From positions 15,635,918 through 15,699,917 of the forward strand of contig CM119269.1 in assembly GCA_051294375.1 (NCBI GenBank): 64,000 nucleotides of DNA. The letters are read 5' to 3'. Shown here one piece after another: positions 12,941-23,100 of this stretch; position 1 is the first letter of the stretch, and the number at the start of each line of letters is the position of its first letter. The notes below the pieces were generated by a model. That model ran no database searches. It was not told the origin of the DNA and saw only the letters and a list, made by a program, of their open reading frames with translations. The position numbers were made by a program, and so were the translations under genes. This DNA comes from Paraspadella gotoi. Taxonomy: Eukaryota; Chaetognatha.

Positions 12941-14065
12941 TTCTCCCTCGCCCTAGCGCAAAGAAAAGCCACTTAATATGATTTATTACGCAGGCGGACG
13001 GGAACAAGCCAAGAGAGAGAGAGAGGAAGCTGAGTGTAGAGAGGAAGCTAGTAGAGAAGAAGATAGAGAGGAAGCTGAGTGAAAGAGAGAAAGGAAAGGG
13101 AAAAGAGAGGAAGAAACGGAAAAAGAAATAAGGGACAATTAGGCAAGAGTTAAGTGAAGAAGGTAGGCGAGGAAAAATTAAAAAGGAGATACGAAAATTG
13201 AAGAAGAGAATTGAAGAAGAAAGAAGTAAGAAAAGAAGATATGAAAAGGAAGGAGAAAAAGAGAGAAGTAACCAGAAGTACATAAAAGAAAAGTAAAGAT
13301 AAAAAAAAAAGAAGAGTAGAAATGAAAAAAAAAGAAGACAGAAAAAAAAACGAAGGAAAGAAAGAAAATTAGAGCCAGAGAAGAGAGGCATTATTTCTAA
13401 GCGTTTCTATGGCCGAAGCCCGAGGCGTCTCCCACTCAATCATTAGTTAAAGGTCGCTTTAGCTCGACAAGTTTCTTTCATAAACAAAAAACAAATACTC
13501 TTCCGCCTATCGCCGATGTAAATAAACGTAGAAAATTGATAAAGTTGCTACATTTTTTCGATATTTTTGTTTATTATTTTGTTTGATATTATACATTCCG
13601 CCAATAATTTTCGCCCAACGGAAGAAGAGCGGATACGACATTTAGAACAGACAGTTTTTAAGTATCATCTGTTTATCTAACAATTATTACATTTTATTAA
13701 GCAAATTAATCTTTTTAATGTGATACCTTTTTCTTCGATTTTTTCATAAAATAATATTGATATCTGTTGACTCGAGTTGACATTGGTCATAATAAAGAAA
13801 ATTGTAAAACGCATTTGGCGGGAGCTGAACCCTTCATATTTGCGCAGCCTCTATTGACTCTCTGCCTCGTCGCATGGAAACGGTGCAAATGGTGGTTCGA
13901 CCAAGTACTAATTATCTGAGTCGTAAAAAGTGTAATTTTCCTTCAAATAGCGAAATAAAATGATTTTATCACTACTTTTTCTTGAGCAGATCTGTATACA
14001 GTCAGATCCGAAGTTCTGAAACTAGCAAATAACAGGCGGTAATTTGTCCTGTCCTGTGGCACTAA

Positions 14066-14124
14066 ATGACGACGACGACGACGACGACGACGACTGAGGC
14101 TTCACCGGAATTCGGTGAAAGGAT
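14066..14124 (+). repeat. (GAC)n followed by a perfect hairpin
   Basis: About nine GAC triplets run to 14094. They are followed by the palindrome TTCACCGGAATTCGGTGAA. The microsatellite-plus-hairpin arrangement recalls the loop of the foldback near 890-975 and the hairpin-ended elements at 34-37 kb. Confidence 0.6.
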
Positions 14125-14937
14125 TCTTTGTGACTGAGGTTATCTCGAAGACCAATGTCAACTAGAGTCGCCAGATTTACAACTAATAAAAAATTATCTA
14201 TTCATTAAGTAAATGATCTATCTTGCCCCTGATTAAATAAATGAGAATTTGTATCATTAATAGGCTGTCGTAAATTCCTTCTTTCTCTCGTACTCAAATA
14301 AAATCGGTTTGATTTCGAATGACTGGCTCTGTGACTATGATCTTGCTCGACCTAATTTAACTTTACGGTCTGCACAAAAAAAAAAAAGATGAATTAATTT
14401 TCGATAATTCTATTAAAACAATTATTATACAGGGACGTCCCACTTTTCGTAAGATATTAAAAAAAAATATGAGGACAATATGATAAAAAAACCACAAATT
14501 AAGACAATTACCGGACGATTTTTGAGTCAAATTGGTTATCAATCGAAAGAGAAAAGTGCCCAGTTTCCAGATATAGTCTTAAACCGCACTCGAGCTGTAA
14601 GTACTCAAACTTTTTTCGAAAAGAGCTGGACTTCCCTGTAAGAAATAAAGGGTTACTGGCCTTAATTATTTTCATCAAAATGGGTTAAATAAACATTCAA
14701 AACTACTATTCGCAAATGAACACTGAAATTAATTATCTTTAAATTTAATATTCGTACTAATGTGAAAACTAAGATTTTCATTCTGGATGCACGCGGCCAT
14801 TTTTTTTTTAAATAAGAAAATTTATCAAATAGTTTTATAAATTAGTTTTAACATCAAAATTTGATTAAATATATTTTTAAAAAAATCCAGAAAACTGTGG
14901 CCTCTTTAAAAGCGCGAAATTCGCTCCAATTATGCGA

Positions 14938-15392
14938 TCACTCAAGATCGTTGTGAGAATTTTCACGACTACCACGGCGACCCCGTTCACCACGATGGTG
15001 ACGGCGGTGGCCGTGATGACCTCCATGTCCGCCGTGATGACGACCATGTCCGCCATGATGACGACCATGTCCGCCGTGATGACGACCATGTCCGCCATGA
15101 TGCCATTTTCCAGCCTTCTCCTTTTTCATTTCCCTCCACTTCTTGATGGCCTCGGCGGAGTCTTCCATGTCGATCTCCGTCTGATGGTAGAGAGGATGCC
15201 AGGCCATTGGGTCGTTGACCTCGTTCGTTCTCAGCATCTCGCAATCGTCATCCTCGGGCGTTTGATCGAAGCGACAGACTGTGGTGCAATCGCTCTCTTT
15301 CTTCCAGAAGCAAATTCTCTTGGCGCAGTCGTCGCTGACCTCGTTGCTTTTTCCTCTTTTCTTTTTGAAGCAGACTTTTTCGCAATTGTCGC
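14938..15392 (-). CDS. Cys-rich gene, last exon (half module, type I, His-rich tail)
   Basis: Acceptor CGTTTCCCAG|GCGAC at 15392; stop TGA at 14940-14938. Residues 505-655 hold CEKVC, CAKRIC (one residue longer than the other copies), CTTVC, RFDQTPEDDDCEMLR and the type I middle WHPLYHQTEIDMEDSAEAIK. The C part is replaced by a tail of GGHGRHH repeats written by a 21-base tandem DNA repeat (about 15004-15100). No convincing AATAAA lies close behind the stop. Confidence 0.88.
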
Positions 15393-18300
15393 CTGGGAAA
15401 CGAAAGTGGGGCGGAGGTGAGGTGGTGGGGGCAGAGGTGAGGTAGTGGGGCGGAGGTGAGGTGGTGGGGTAGAGGTGAGGTGATGGGGGTAGAGGTGAGA
15501 CTTCGAGGTGGTGGGGGTAGAGGTGAGACTTCGACCGAGAACTAAAATGATGGAGAAAAACAACACCGATTTCAAAAACAGTTTCCGTTGCGGATTAGGA
15601 TTTTCTCTAGAGAACGAATAAGAATTTTTTTTCATTTTCTGGTTTGCTTACGTGTACGTAATTTTTTAACAAATTTCTAATTTAAACCACATTTAAACCA
15701 CTTTACGGCTGCGCCCGAAAACGCTATCAAAAACTCTTACATTCTCTCTTACTACAGTATGATCTTTCTCGTTTGTAACATTTCTTGGGGAGATATCTCA
15801 GAATTAAATTAAATTGTGGCTCTTTTTGTAGCCCGCCGTCTAGCATTTTTGAATATTTCAATTTTTACATAATTCTAATATGTCTTGCATATTAACTTAT
15901 GACGCGATGTACAGTCTCGTAGAATAAACTATGCAGTTAAAAAAAAAATTTCATTATTGATTTTTTCATTTTTTACTGTTTCTTATCCTAGGTCATTACT
16001 CCGTGAATGTTATGTATAAAAATTAATGCAAAATCTTTTAATGCTCTCAAGGTACAGTTAAATACATAAATGCCGTCAGAATTCAAACTAAAAAGAAGAT
16101 TGGTTTATTCTATAATGTGTGAATAACATATCTCTTAAAAAAACATGCAGTCAGAATCTCCTCTGTTTAAGCTGTCATTTGATATCAAAAACTTTAAATA
16201 TTTGTCTGTCCATCTGTCTGTCTGTCCATCTTTTCTCTCGTACCTTTAAAGTCTTAATACTTATTTTTGGATAAATCAATTGAGTTGAAATTTTGTCCGT
16301 GATTAAAAAACTAGTTCATTGAGCTGGAATTCAAGTTTCAACGGAATCAGGCTAGTGGAAGTAGGTTTAATTAAAAAAAGTAAAGATCAATTTTAGTTTA
16401 TTAATTTAATTTATATTTTTATCGCTCTGCGTTTGCAATGATTTTGCTGTAGTTTCGCACATAAATGGCGTCGTATTTATACAGCTTCTCATCATCGAGG
16501 TCCTTGAAATTGGGTCAAATTAATTATTTGACTAATTAATTAAATAATTAACTTGAATAAATTAATTATTAATTAATTAAATAATTAATTAACCTGAATT
16601 AATTATTAATTAATTAATTATTAATTATTATTATTATATAATTATATTAATTATTAATTACCGAAAATGATTGTAGGCAGATCCAACTTGAAATACAAGA
16701 TGTATTAATTAATTAAATAACTAATCAGTTAATTAATCAATTAATTAATCAATAATTAATTAATCAGTCAATTATTTAATTTATTGTTCAATGAATAAAT
16801 TATTATCTATTAATTAATTATTTAATCAATCAATCAAGTCACATTCAATATCTTTCTTATCTGATGTCTCCTGGTTACAAAAAAAAATATTTGTGGAAGC
16901 CTCGAACGTGCAACCTTCGCATCTTAAACAACAATCTGAATTCTCTCTCTTACTTTTGCTTTGCCTCTTTAGCTCTCACTCTTTGCCTCACTCTCTTTCT
17001 GTTGCTTTTTCTTTGTTCTGCATCAATTTCATAACTTTTATGTCATAAACATGTCCAAATTCACCTTTCCATTTCTTTGTTAATATTGACAATAATTATC
17101 ATTTCTATAATTATAGTATTTGATACATTAAAAAATAATTCCTATCAATGTTATAAGGAGGAAGAAAACTTATTAATTTTTTTAATATAAAAACATTACA
17201 GTATTATTATTATTAAAGTAATGATTCATAAAAATTAATAGCAAATGATCACAATAACATAAAATAAAAAAAACTGTCCTCCATATCCCTCTTGAATACT
17301 TATGGAAACATAAAAGAATAAAATTAAAAATTAAAAAAAAACTTTTTCAGACCATGCTCACGAAGAATTATAATTTTGCATAAAAAATAAATAAATCAAA
17401 AAAATAAAAACATCAGATTGTGACAAAATCGATTGGGAAAAATCTGATTTTTTTAAAATGCAAAATTATTTCTCAAGTTCCTTATTTATAATTCTCTATG
17501 AGAAAAATGTTTTTTTCAAAAATTTAAATATTCAACTTTTTAATTAATTAAAATCATTTTAGTATACTAAACTTTAAAATATCTTTATAAAAATTTATAC
17601 CTAAAGTTCTAAGAAGATGCTTTTCCCAAAAATGTCTCTTAGATCTTTCTTAAAACGCCAAACAAGTCACAGCCACAAAATGAATACAAAAACTAGAAAA
17701 AAAGCAAAATTGTTTTGTCATTCTGATTTAGAGATATTTGGTTGATTGTTATGCCTTAAATTTCCTTTAAATGAAAAAATAATAGGTTTAAAAGATAGCT
17801 CTTGATCTCTAGTAGTAAATTGAGTTTGAATATAATTTTTTTTAATGAACAAGTTTAACCCAGATCAATTACAATAACGATGGTAAAAAATTTTGTCACT
17901 GTTTTAAGCTACTTTTAGCCTGATTTTTTACATATTTTGATTATTTTTGCGATCTTACTGATAAAAAACAGTCATGGTAAAAAGAGCCTATGTTCGTTCG
18001 AATATAAGGCATATGTTAGTAATCAGACAGAGTAAAAATTTTGGTCACAAGGTAAAAAATTTTGCATGAGAATAGCGTGAATAAGTTTTTCCACGAGACT
18101 GTGCACCGCGACTTATCGGCTTTAATGAAGTCTTAGAATTGGTCGATCATTACCTTTTATTGTTTGACAAAGTCACAATTAATTAAAACGTTGTTAAATT
18201 CACAAAGTATATTATGCAAAATGTAGCATTATGTCTGCTCTACAGAATTGTATAGATTTCATATTTGTTTAATGCTTAGGTGCTTGTAACTATTAGAAAT

Positions 18301-19347
18301 AATAAATAGATTTTTTTTATTTTTACTTTAAAAATTCAAAATCAATATCAAATTTAAAGAATTTTAATAAATGGGCAACACAAAATTTACTATTTTTATG
18401 CTTTAAATCTTGGTACAGGTTTTCTTTTAAGGTATTAAGACTAATGCTTAAATACTTTTTAATAATCTTGATTAATATTTTTTGGCTGTCAACGGTATTT
18501 TAAACTTTAATTAAATTGACTTTAATTTAATTTTAAAGAGGAGAAAACCTACTACATGTTCATTACCTAAAAATAATTTTTTCTCAAATTTTAAGTACTT
18601 TTTAATCATTAGAAAGAAAGTGGAAAATCAAATCGATTAATTTTGAAATGCGACCTCCTCTTAATAATCAATCACTAAATGAAGAAGACTCATTACAAAT
18701 ATTCTACATCATACATTATAGAAGACCTTCAAAACCGACTATTTAGAGTTTACGGTTTCAAAGATACGCTGTCACGAAATGTTACAAACGAAAAAAAAAA
18801 AAAAAATCATACTGTAGATCGTTAATCCCCTCCGGGCCTCCCCGCCTCCCCGCCTCCCTCATTTCCCGCTCACCTGATCCGACGCAAGCCTTGACAGCGC
18901 AACCATCTTCCTCCCAGTTCTCTCCATCCTCGCAGAACCGGATCCTGCAGGCCTCGTCCATTGGGGAGACTCCCTCCCCGCAGAGGGTGACGTTCCTCTG
19001 AAAGGCTCTCGCCTTCTCCCAATCTTTCCAATCCTTCCTCCACTTTCTCATCTTCTCCGTGACGGTGAGTTGAAACAAGGGATGCATCCTGACCCACCTG
19101 TTCTTCGGCTTGTCCTCCGATCTCAGCATCTCGCATCCGTCCTGCAACGGGTTCTGGTCGAACTTGCAGACCTTGACGCAGTTCTCGCTGTTGTGCCAGG
19201 TGCAGATCTTTTCGCAGTCCTCGCCATGGAAGCAGACGTGGCGGCAATCGCCGTCTGAAGGAAGGGGAAGGAAGATGAAAATAGGAAAAAATACAAATAC
19301 AAAATTGAAAAAGAAAATGTTTTCTTCTATCTATCTCTCTCTATCTA

Positions 19348-19381
<34 letters not shown>

Positions 19382-19561
19382 TCTCTATCTATCTATCTCT
19401 CTCTCTCTCTCTATCTATCTCTCTCTATCTATCTATCTCTATCTATCTATCTCTATCTATCTATCTCTCTCTATCTATCTATATATCTCTCTCTATCTAT
19501 CTATCTGTATATCTCTCTCTATATCTCTCTCTCTCTATCTCTCTCTCTCTCTCTCTCTCCC

Positions 19562-19604
<43 letters not shown>

Positions 19605-22573
19605 TGGTACCATTAATGTCTCATTCTACATATTACGTTGTTTTGTTTTTTTTACATTTTACGTTTACTGGCCGTCCACGTAACTTTTCGTTGTCTTTGG
19701 GGTTCGGAGTCAAAAAGTTCAAATGTTTTAAAGGAACATAACCAAATACGTACGATTTTAAATTTTGTTTTTACGTCCAACGTATGTTTTTAATGAAAAA
19801 CCCGATAAGTCGTTTAATCGCGAGCTTAGGTCCGTTGTTGTATCATTTATCATTTATCTCTGATAAAGATGTCACGCCTCGACTCTCTTTTTAAGGTCGT
19901 TTGGCCAATTCTAAGGTCTGTTTTTGGGTCCTTCATATTTTCTATAGGCCACTTAAACTTAAAACGTTGGCATAGAAAATATTAAAAGATTTTCTACAAT
20001 CTCTCACTCTATCACTTTCCTTCTTTCTCTCACTCTCTCTTATTTTCTAGTATCTTTCATAATTATTTTCTCCCAAATCTTCGCCAACAAACTGTACCGA
20101 TACAGGTGTTAAGTTATCATTAATTTTCCCTCATCTTCTGTAAAATTCCTCTCGAGATTAACGAAGAGACCCATCGACAACAAAAACCAAACCCCTTTCC
20201 TCCAAAACAAAGGATTCGATGTCAATCCACGAAGGCCCGATCGTCTTTCAACTCACCCTCTTTCATGCACGCCCTCTCCACGCATTTCTCGACCTCCCAC
20301 GTCTCTCCCTCCTCGCAAAATCGCGCCGTGCAATTTTGTTCTTCCGGCGAAACTCCTACGGGACATTCCGGCAGCCGGATCTCGGCCGTTTTGGTCCAGC
20401 CCCATTTGCCGCCTCGTCCGCCGCGCCCGCCGCTTCCGCCGCTTCCGCCGCTTCCGCCGCTTCCGCCACGGCTTTTAAGCCACTTCTTGCGCTTTCCCTC
20501 CCATTTCTCCTTCTTCGCCCGGCGATGCTCCGACCACTTCTTGGTTGCCTCGTCGGCGTCTTCCATGTCGATCTCGGTCATGTGGTACAAGGGATGCCAG
20601 GATCCCCAGTCGGGGACTTCGTCGGAGCGGAGCATCTCGCAGTCGTCGTCTTCGGGCGTCTCGTCGAAGCGGCAGACTTTGGTGCAGCCGTCGTCTTGGT
20701 CGCGTTTGTAGCAGAGCCTCTTGCAGTCCTCGCCCTTGAAGCAGACCCGTTCGCAGTTCTCGCCTTTGGATGGGATTTTTTGGTATATTTTTAAAATTAT
20801 TTTAAGTATATTTTTGGTAATAAATTATTATTTTTCTTTGTAGAAACATCAACTTTTTCACGTTAACTTTAAACACTTGTACTGGTCGTATGTTATTCTT
20901 CTATATTTAATCAAATGTGTCTTAAATTTTTTTTAAATTTAATAATTTTTTTGGTAAAAATAACAAATTTTGAAAATATAAAAAAATTAAACATTACATA
21001 AAAATATTTGAGAAGAAATCTCGAGGATATTAGGTTGATAAACAACAAAAAGAATAGTTGTAATTGAATGAATAACTCGATAACCAAACGATAAATCAGT
21101 CAGACCTCACAGCATTTTATATTTTTTTGTAGACATTGTTGTGATTCTTTCTTTTTCGCTGTGTTTGTGTTTAAGGAATAACAGATTTTTAATGTGTAAC
21201 AACGAATTTTTATTTCATAGGGACATGTTTCGACTCTGTGGTTGAGAGTCTTCATCAGCATTTGATTTTTTTGTATTAACTAACTATTTTTTTAGCTATT
21301 TTAGTTTCAGCAAAACTATTTTGATTTCAAATTTGACCTTTAAGCAACAACAAACCCTTTACCGTCTTTCATGCAAGCCTTGGTCGCACATCCGTCTTCA
21401 TCCCAGGTTTCCTCCGCCTCGCAAAACCTGACCCTGCAATGCTCCTCCATGGGCGAGACTCCCGCCTCGCAAAGGGTCATGTTGCGTTGAAAGGCCCTGG
21501 CCTTTCTCCACTTTTCCTTTATTGCTTTCCACTTCCTCATCTTCTCGGTGATGACGAGCCGATGGATGGGATGCCACGACCAGCACTTCCTTCGCGGTTC
21601 CTCCTTCGTCCTCCACATCTCGCAATCGTCATCCTCGGGGTTTTGGTCGAAGCGACAGATTTTGGTGCAGTCGTCGTCTTCTTTCCATTTGCAAATCTTG
21701 GTGCAATCTTCGTCTTCTTCTTCTTCTCCCTCGACGCAAATGCGTTCGCAATTTTCGCCTGGAAATTTAAAAAAAAAAAACGTCGATGAGGTCAGATTTT
21801 TAAATTAGAAAACATAAAAAAGGTAGGGCAGAGAGGATATTGATAGAATCAAAAAAGTGCCATCTCTGTAACCAATAAAATCTTGAAGCACACGCCTACG
21901 ACAGTTACGGTGATTGGTCAGCATAATCCGATCTAAGCAGTTTTTTTTCTAAATTCTAAATTTGATATCTTTTATAATGAGATTTTTTTAGTAGTTTTGA
22001 TATCTATTGATGTCTATTTGATGTAAATTTGTAAAAATGTCAGTCACAAATCACAAAGCAATACAATACATTTTTCATGTATAAAAATATTTAATTTTTA
22101 TTTCAATATAAGTTATATTTTAATACAATATAATGTTCTAACGGATGCCTAAATTACCTCCATCGAAGCAGGCCTCTTTGACGCATTTGTCTTCTTCCCA
22201 ATTTTCGTCCTCTTCACAAAATCTGACTTTGCAGACTTTCGCCGTCGGCGTCACGCCCTTCTCACATTCCTCCACGCCGGTGGTCGCGTTTTTCCAATGC
22301 TCCTTCCACTTGCTGTGTCTTCCGTGATGGTGGCTGGTGAAAGGTCATGGTGATAAGTAGGTTTTAAACCGAGAAGTTGTGCTTTAGATTAGGAATCGAG
22401 AAAGAAAATATAATATAAAAAATATAAAAAATGTTCTAGGATATAATAAGGATTTTGATAATTGTTTAACTTTTTAAAATTCAATTCTGAAAAAAAAAAA
22501 TATTAAAAAATAAGTGTCACCTTGCCGCCAAACAAAAGAGCGCCAGCAAAACCGTCGCTCGGTACAGCGCCAT
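14938..22573 (-). CDS. Secreted modular cysteine-rich protein (six coding exons)
   Basis: Spliced minus-strand gene joined from 22573-22521, 22333-22158, 21758-21363, 20763-20257, 19254-18874 and 15392-14938: 1968 nt, 655 residues plus TGA. Every junction is GT-AG and keeps frame. It begins with a signal peptide (MALYRATVLLALFCLAA). The rest is built of modules: a CxxxC-rich N part ending (R/K)FDQxPEDDDCEMLR, a tryptophan/lysine-rich helix-like middle of two alternating types, and a C part of pattern CxxGVSPMEExCRxRFCExxETWxEDxCAxKAC. A full module has 12 shared cysteines, suggesting six disulfides. Exons 3 and 5 are one type, 4 and 6 the other; exon 6 ends in a His/Gly-rich tail. Potential N-glycosylation sequons (NMT, NVT, NAT) precede the C part. 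I do not recognise the family; an extracellular structural or binding role is inference. Metal binding by the His tail is only a possibility. Confidence 0.88.
16190..16687 (-). mobile_element. Hairpin-ended (Helentron/HINE-like) element, family A, reverse copy
   Basis: Read on the minus strand it opens GTTGGATCTGCCTAC, like GTCGGATCTGCCTAC at 34154. It later shares the TTCCAC ... GAAACTT ... AGCTCAAT block and ends in a (GACAGACA)n microsatellite (about 16201-16232), the same order as the 34-kb copy. The middle is replaced by AT-rich DNA and the terminal hairpin is not preserved. Confidence 0.5.
16520..16840. repeat. (TTAATTAA)n-type low-complexity tract
   Basis: Dense overlapping TAATTAAT/AATTAATC words, self-complementary over short distances. 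Confidence 0.85.
18874..19254 (-). CDS. Cys-rich gene, exon 5 (full module, type II)
   Basis: Acceptor CCCTTCCTTCAG|ACGG at 19254, donor TCAG|gtgagc at 18874; 381 nt, phase 1-1. Residues 378-504 carry CRHVC, CEKIC, CVKVC, KFDQNPLQDGCEMLR, the type II middle (HPLFQLTVTEKMRKW ... ARAFQRNVT) and the C part ending CAVKAC. It is closest to exon 3, sharing TEKMRKW, KARAFQRN and GVSPM. Confidence 0.88.
19322..19602 (+). repeat. (CTAT)n/(CT)n microsatellite inside an intron
   Basis: Alternating CTATCTAT and CTCTCT runs for about 280 bases, directly upstream of exon 5 of the Cys-rich gene. On the transcript it is a (GA)n/(GATA)n purine run in the intron before exon 5. Confidence 0.95.
20257..20763 (-). 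CDS. Cys-rich gene, exon 4 (full module, type I, Gly-Ser linker)
   Basis: Acceptor CATCCAAAG|GCGAG at 20763, donor GAGG|gtgagt at 20257; 507 nt, phase 1-1. Residues 209-377 hold CERVC, CKRLC, CTKVC, RFDETPEDDDCEMLR, then the type I middle WHPLYHMTEIDMEDADEATK. A short tandem DNA repeat encodes (GGS)n and GGRGGRGG before the C part (ECPVGVSPEEQNC ... RFC ... CVERAC). Confidence 0.88.
21222..21258 (-). ncRNA. Hammerhead-like ribozyme motif, copy 1
   Basis: On the minus strand: CTGATGA, then A, then a stem (GACTCT...AGAGTC) closed by a short loop, then GAAAC, AT and GTC. The order CUGANGA - stem II - GAAA - NUH is the hammerhead core. The extra A before stem II and a very short stem III are non-standard, and stem I is weak here. 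It lies in the intron between exons 3 and 4 of the Cys-rich gene, in sense orientation, and is followed by ATGAAATAAAAATTCGTTGTT shared with the copy at 56621. Confidence 0.35.
21363..21758 (-). CDS. Cys-rich gene, exon 3 (full module, type II)
   Basis: Acceptor AAATTTCCAG|GCGAAAA at 21758, donor GACG|gtaaag at 21363; 396 nt, phase 1-1. Residues 77-208 contain three CxxxC pairs (CERIC, CTKIC, CTKIC), RFDQNPEDDDCEMW, a type II middle (HPIHRLVITEKMRKW ... ARAFQRNMT) and the five-cysteine C part ending CATKAC. It carries an acidic insert (GEEEEDED) and one extra cysteine (RRKCW) not seen in its twin, exon 5. Confidence 0.88.
22158..22333 (-). CDS. Cys-rich gene, exon 2 (half module)
   Basis: Acceptor TTTCACCAG|CCACC at 22333, donor GGAG|gtaattt at 22158; phase 2 in, phase 1 out. 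Residues 18-76 begin HHHGRHSKWKEHW, echoing the His-rich tail of exon 6, then carry one five-cysteine C part (ECEKGVTP...VC...RFC...KC...AC). The CxxxC-rich N part is missing, so this is a half module. A sequon NAT lies just before the first cysteine. Confidence 0.85.
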
Positions 22574-22606
22574 CTCGAAAAGGATTTGCGCTCCGAAGCG
22601 GGCAGA
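22521..22606 (-). CDS. Cys-rich gene, exon 1 (start codon and signal peptide)
   Basis: A splice acceptor (TTTCTTTCCAG) opens the exon at 22606, giving 33 bases of 5' UTR. The ATG is at 22573-22571. Seventeen codons encode a typical signal peptide: basic residue, then hydrophobic VLLALFCLAA. The donor GCAAG|gtgaca ends the exon at 22521 in phase 2. The spare AG joins the first base of exon 2 to make AGC (Ser), which confirms the frame. Confidence 0.85.
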
Positions 22607-22807
22607 CTGGAAAGAAACAATATTAGTGTTTATAAAAAATTATGAACAATTTTAAAATAAATTTAAAAAGTTAATATATTTCACCATATATAAAATTTAA
22701 TTATATACTTTACATAAATTATATTCTATTCTATTATATAATTGTTCTAATTATTAATTGAAATTGGTACAACCAATATAAAAATTATCCATTCATTTAA
22801 TGAATAA

Positions 22808-22839
<32 letters not shown>

Positions 22840-22991
22840 TAATATAATAAATAAATATTTTTCACTCGTCAAGAATAAAATATATATATATATGTATAAC
22901 TCCAATTAAGCCTTTATTAACAAATTTTAATTAATTAATCTATGTTGACCTATCATTAATTAAAATTTCACAGTAAATAATGTTCACTTAC

Positions 22992-23070
22992 CAAGCGTTT
23001 ATTGCAGTGAAATTTTTAAAAAGTTATATGTTGAAGAAGCTAACCGTTATATTATTTTTGCGCGATATCC
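22992..23070 (-). other. 5' non-coding exon of the Cys-rich gene
   Basis: From a start site about 25-30 bases below the TATA box to the donor CGCTTG|gtaagt at 22992. It pairs with the acceptor at 22606, removing a 385-base intron. The exon contains no ATG in frame with the signal peptide. The exact transcription start is not resolved. Confidence 0.55.
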
Positions 23071-23088
23071 GCAGATTGATGGTGCAAA

Positions 23089-23100
23089 CCTTTTTATAAC
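23089..23100 (-). promoter_or_regulatory. TATA box of the Cys-rich gene
   Basis: The minus strand reads GTTATAAAAAGG here. It is followed about 20-30 bases downstream by an initiator-like TCAATC (about 23075) and then by the 5' UTR exon with a consensus splice donor. Position and spacing fit a core promoter. Confidence 0.55.

Larger units (their letters stand above)
15393..18873 (-). other. Last intron of the Cys-rich gene
   Basis: A 3.5-kb AT-rich intron. It contains GGGGTAGAGGTGAG-type repeats (15405-15530), a reverse copy of a hairpin-ended element (16190-16687), and a TTAATTAA-rich tract (16520-16840). I searched for a further module exon (CxxxC and RFC motifs in phase 1) and saw none. 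Confidence 0.6.

Noticed and set aside
12852-13391. 179-residue minus-strand membrane-like frame
   Set aside because: Hydrophobicity comes from a purine-rich plus strand read backwards; low complexity throughout.
20265-20711. Plus-strand frames over the Cys-rich exons
   Set aside because: They are antisense shadows of exon 4; the minus-strand frame has the signal peptide, splice sites and repeated motif.
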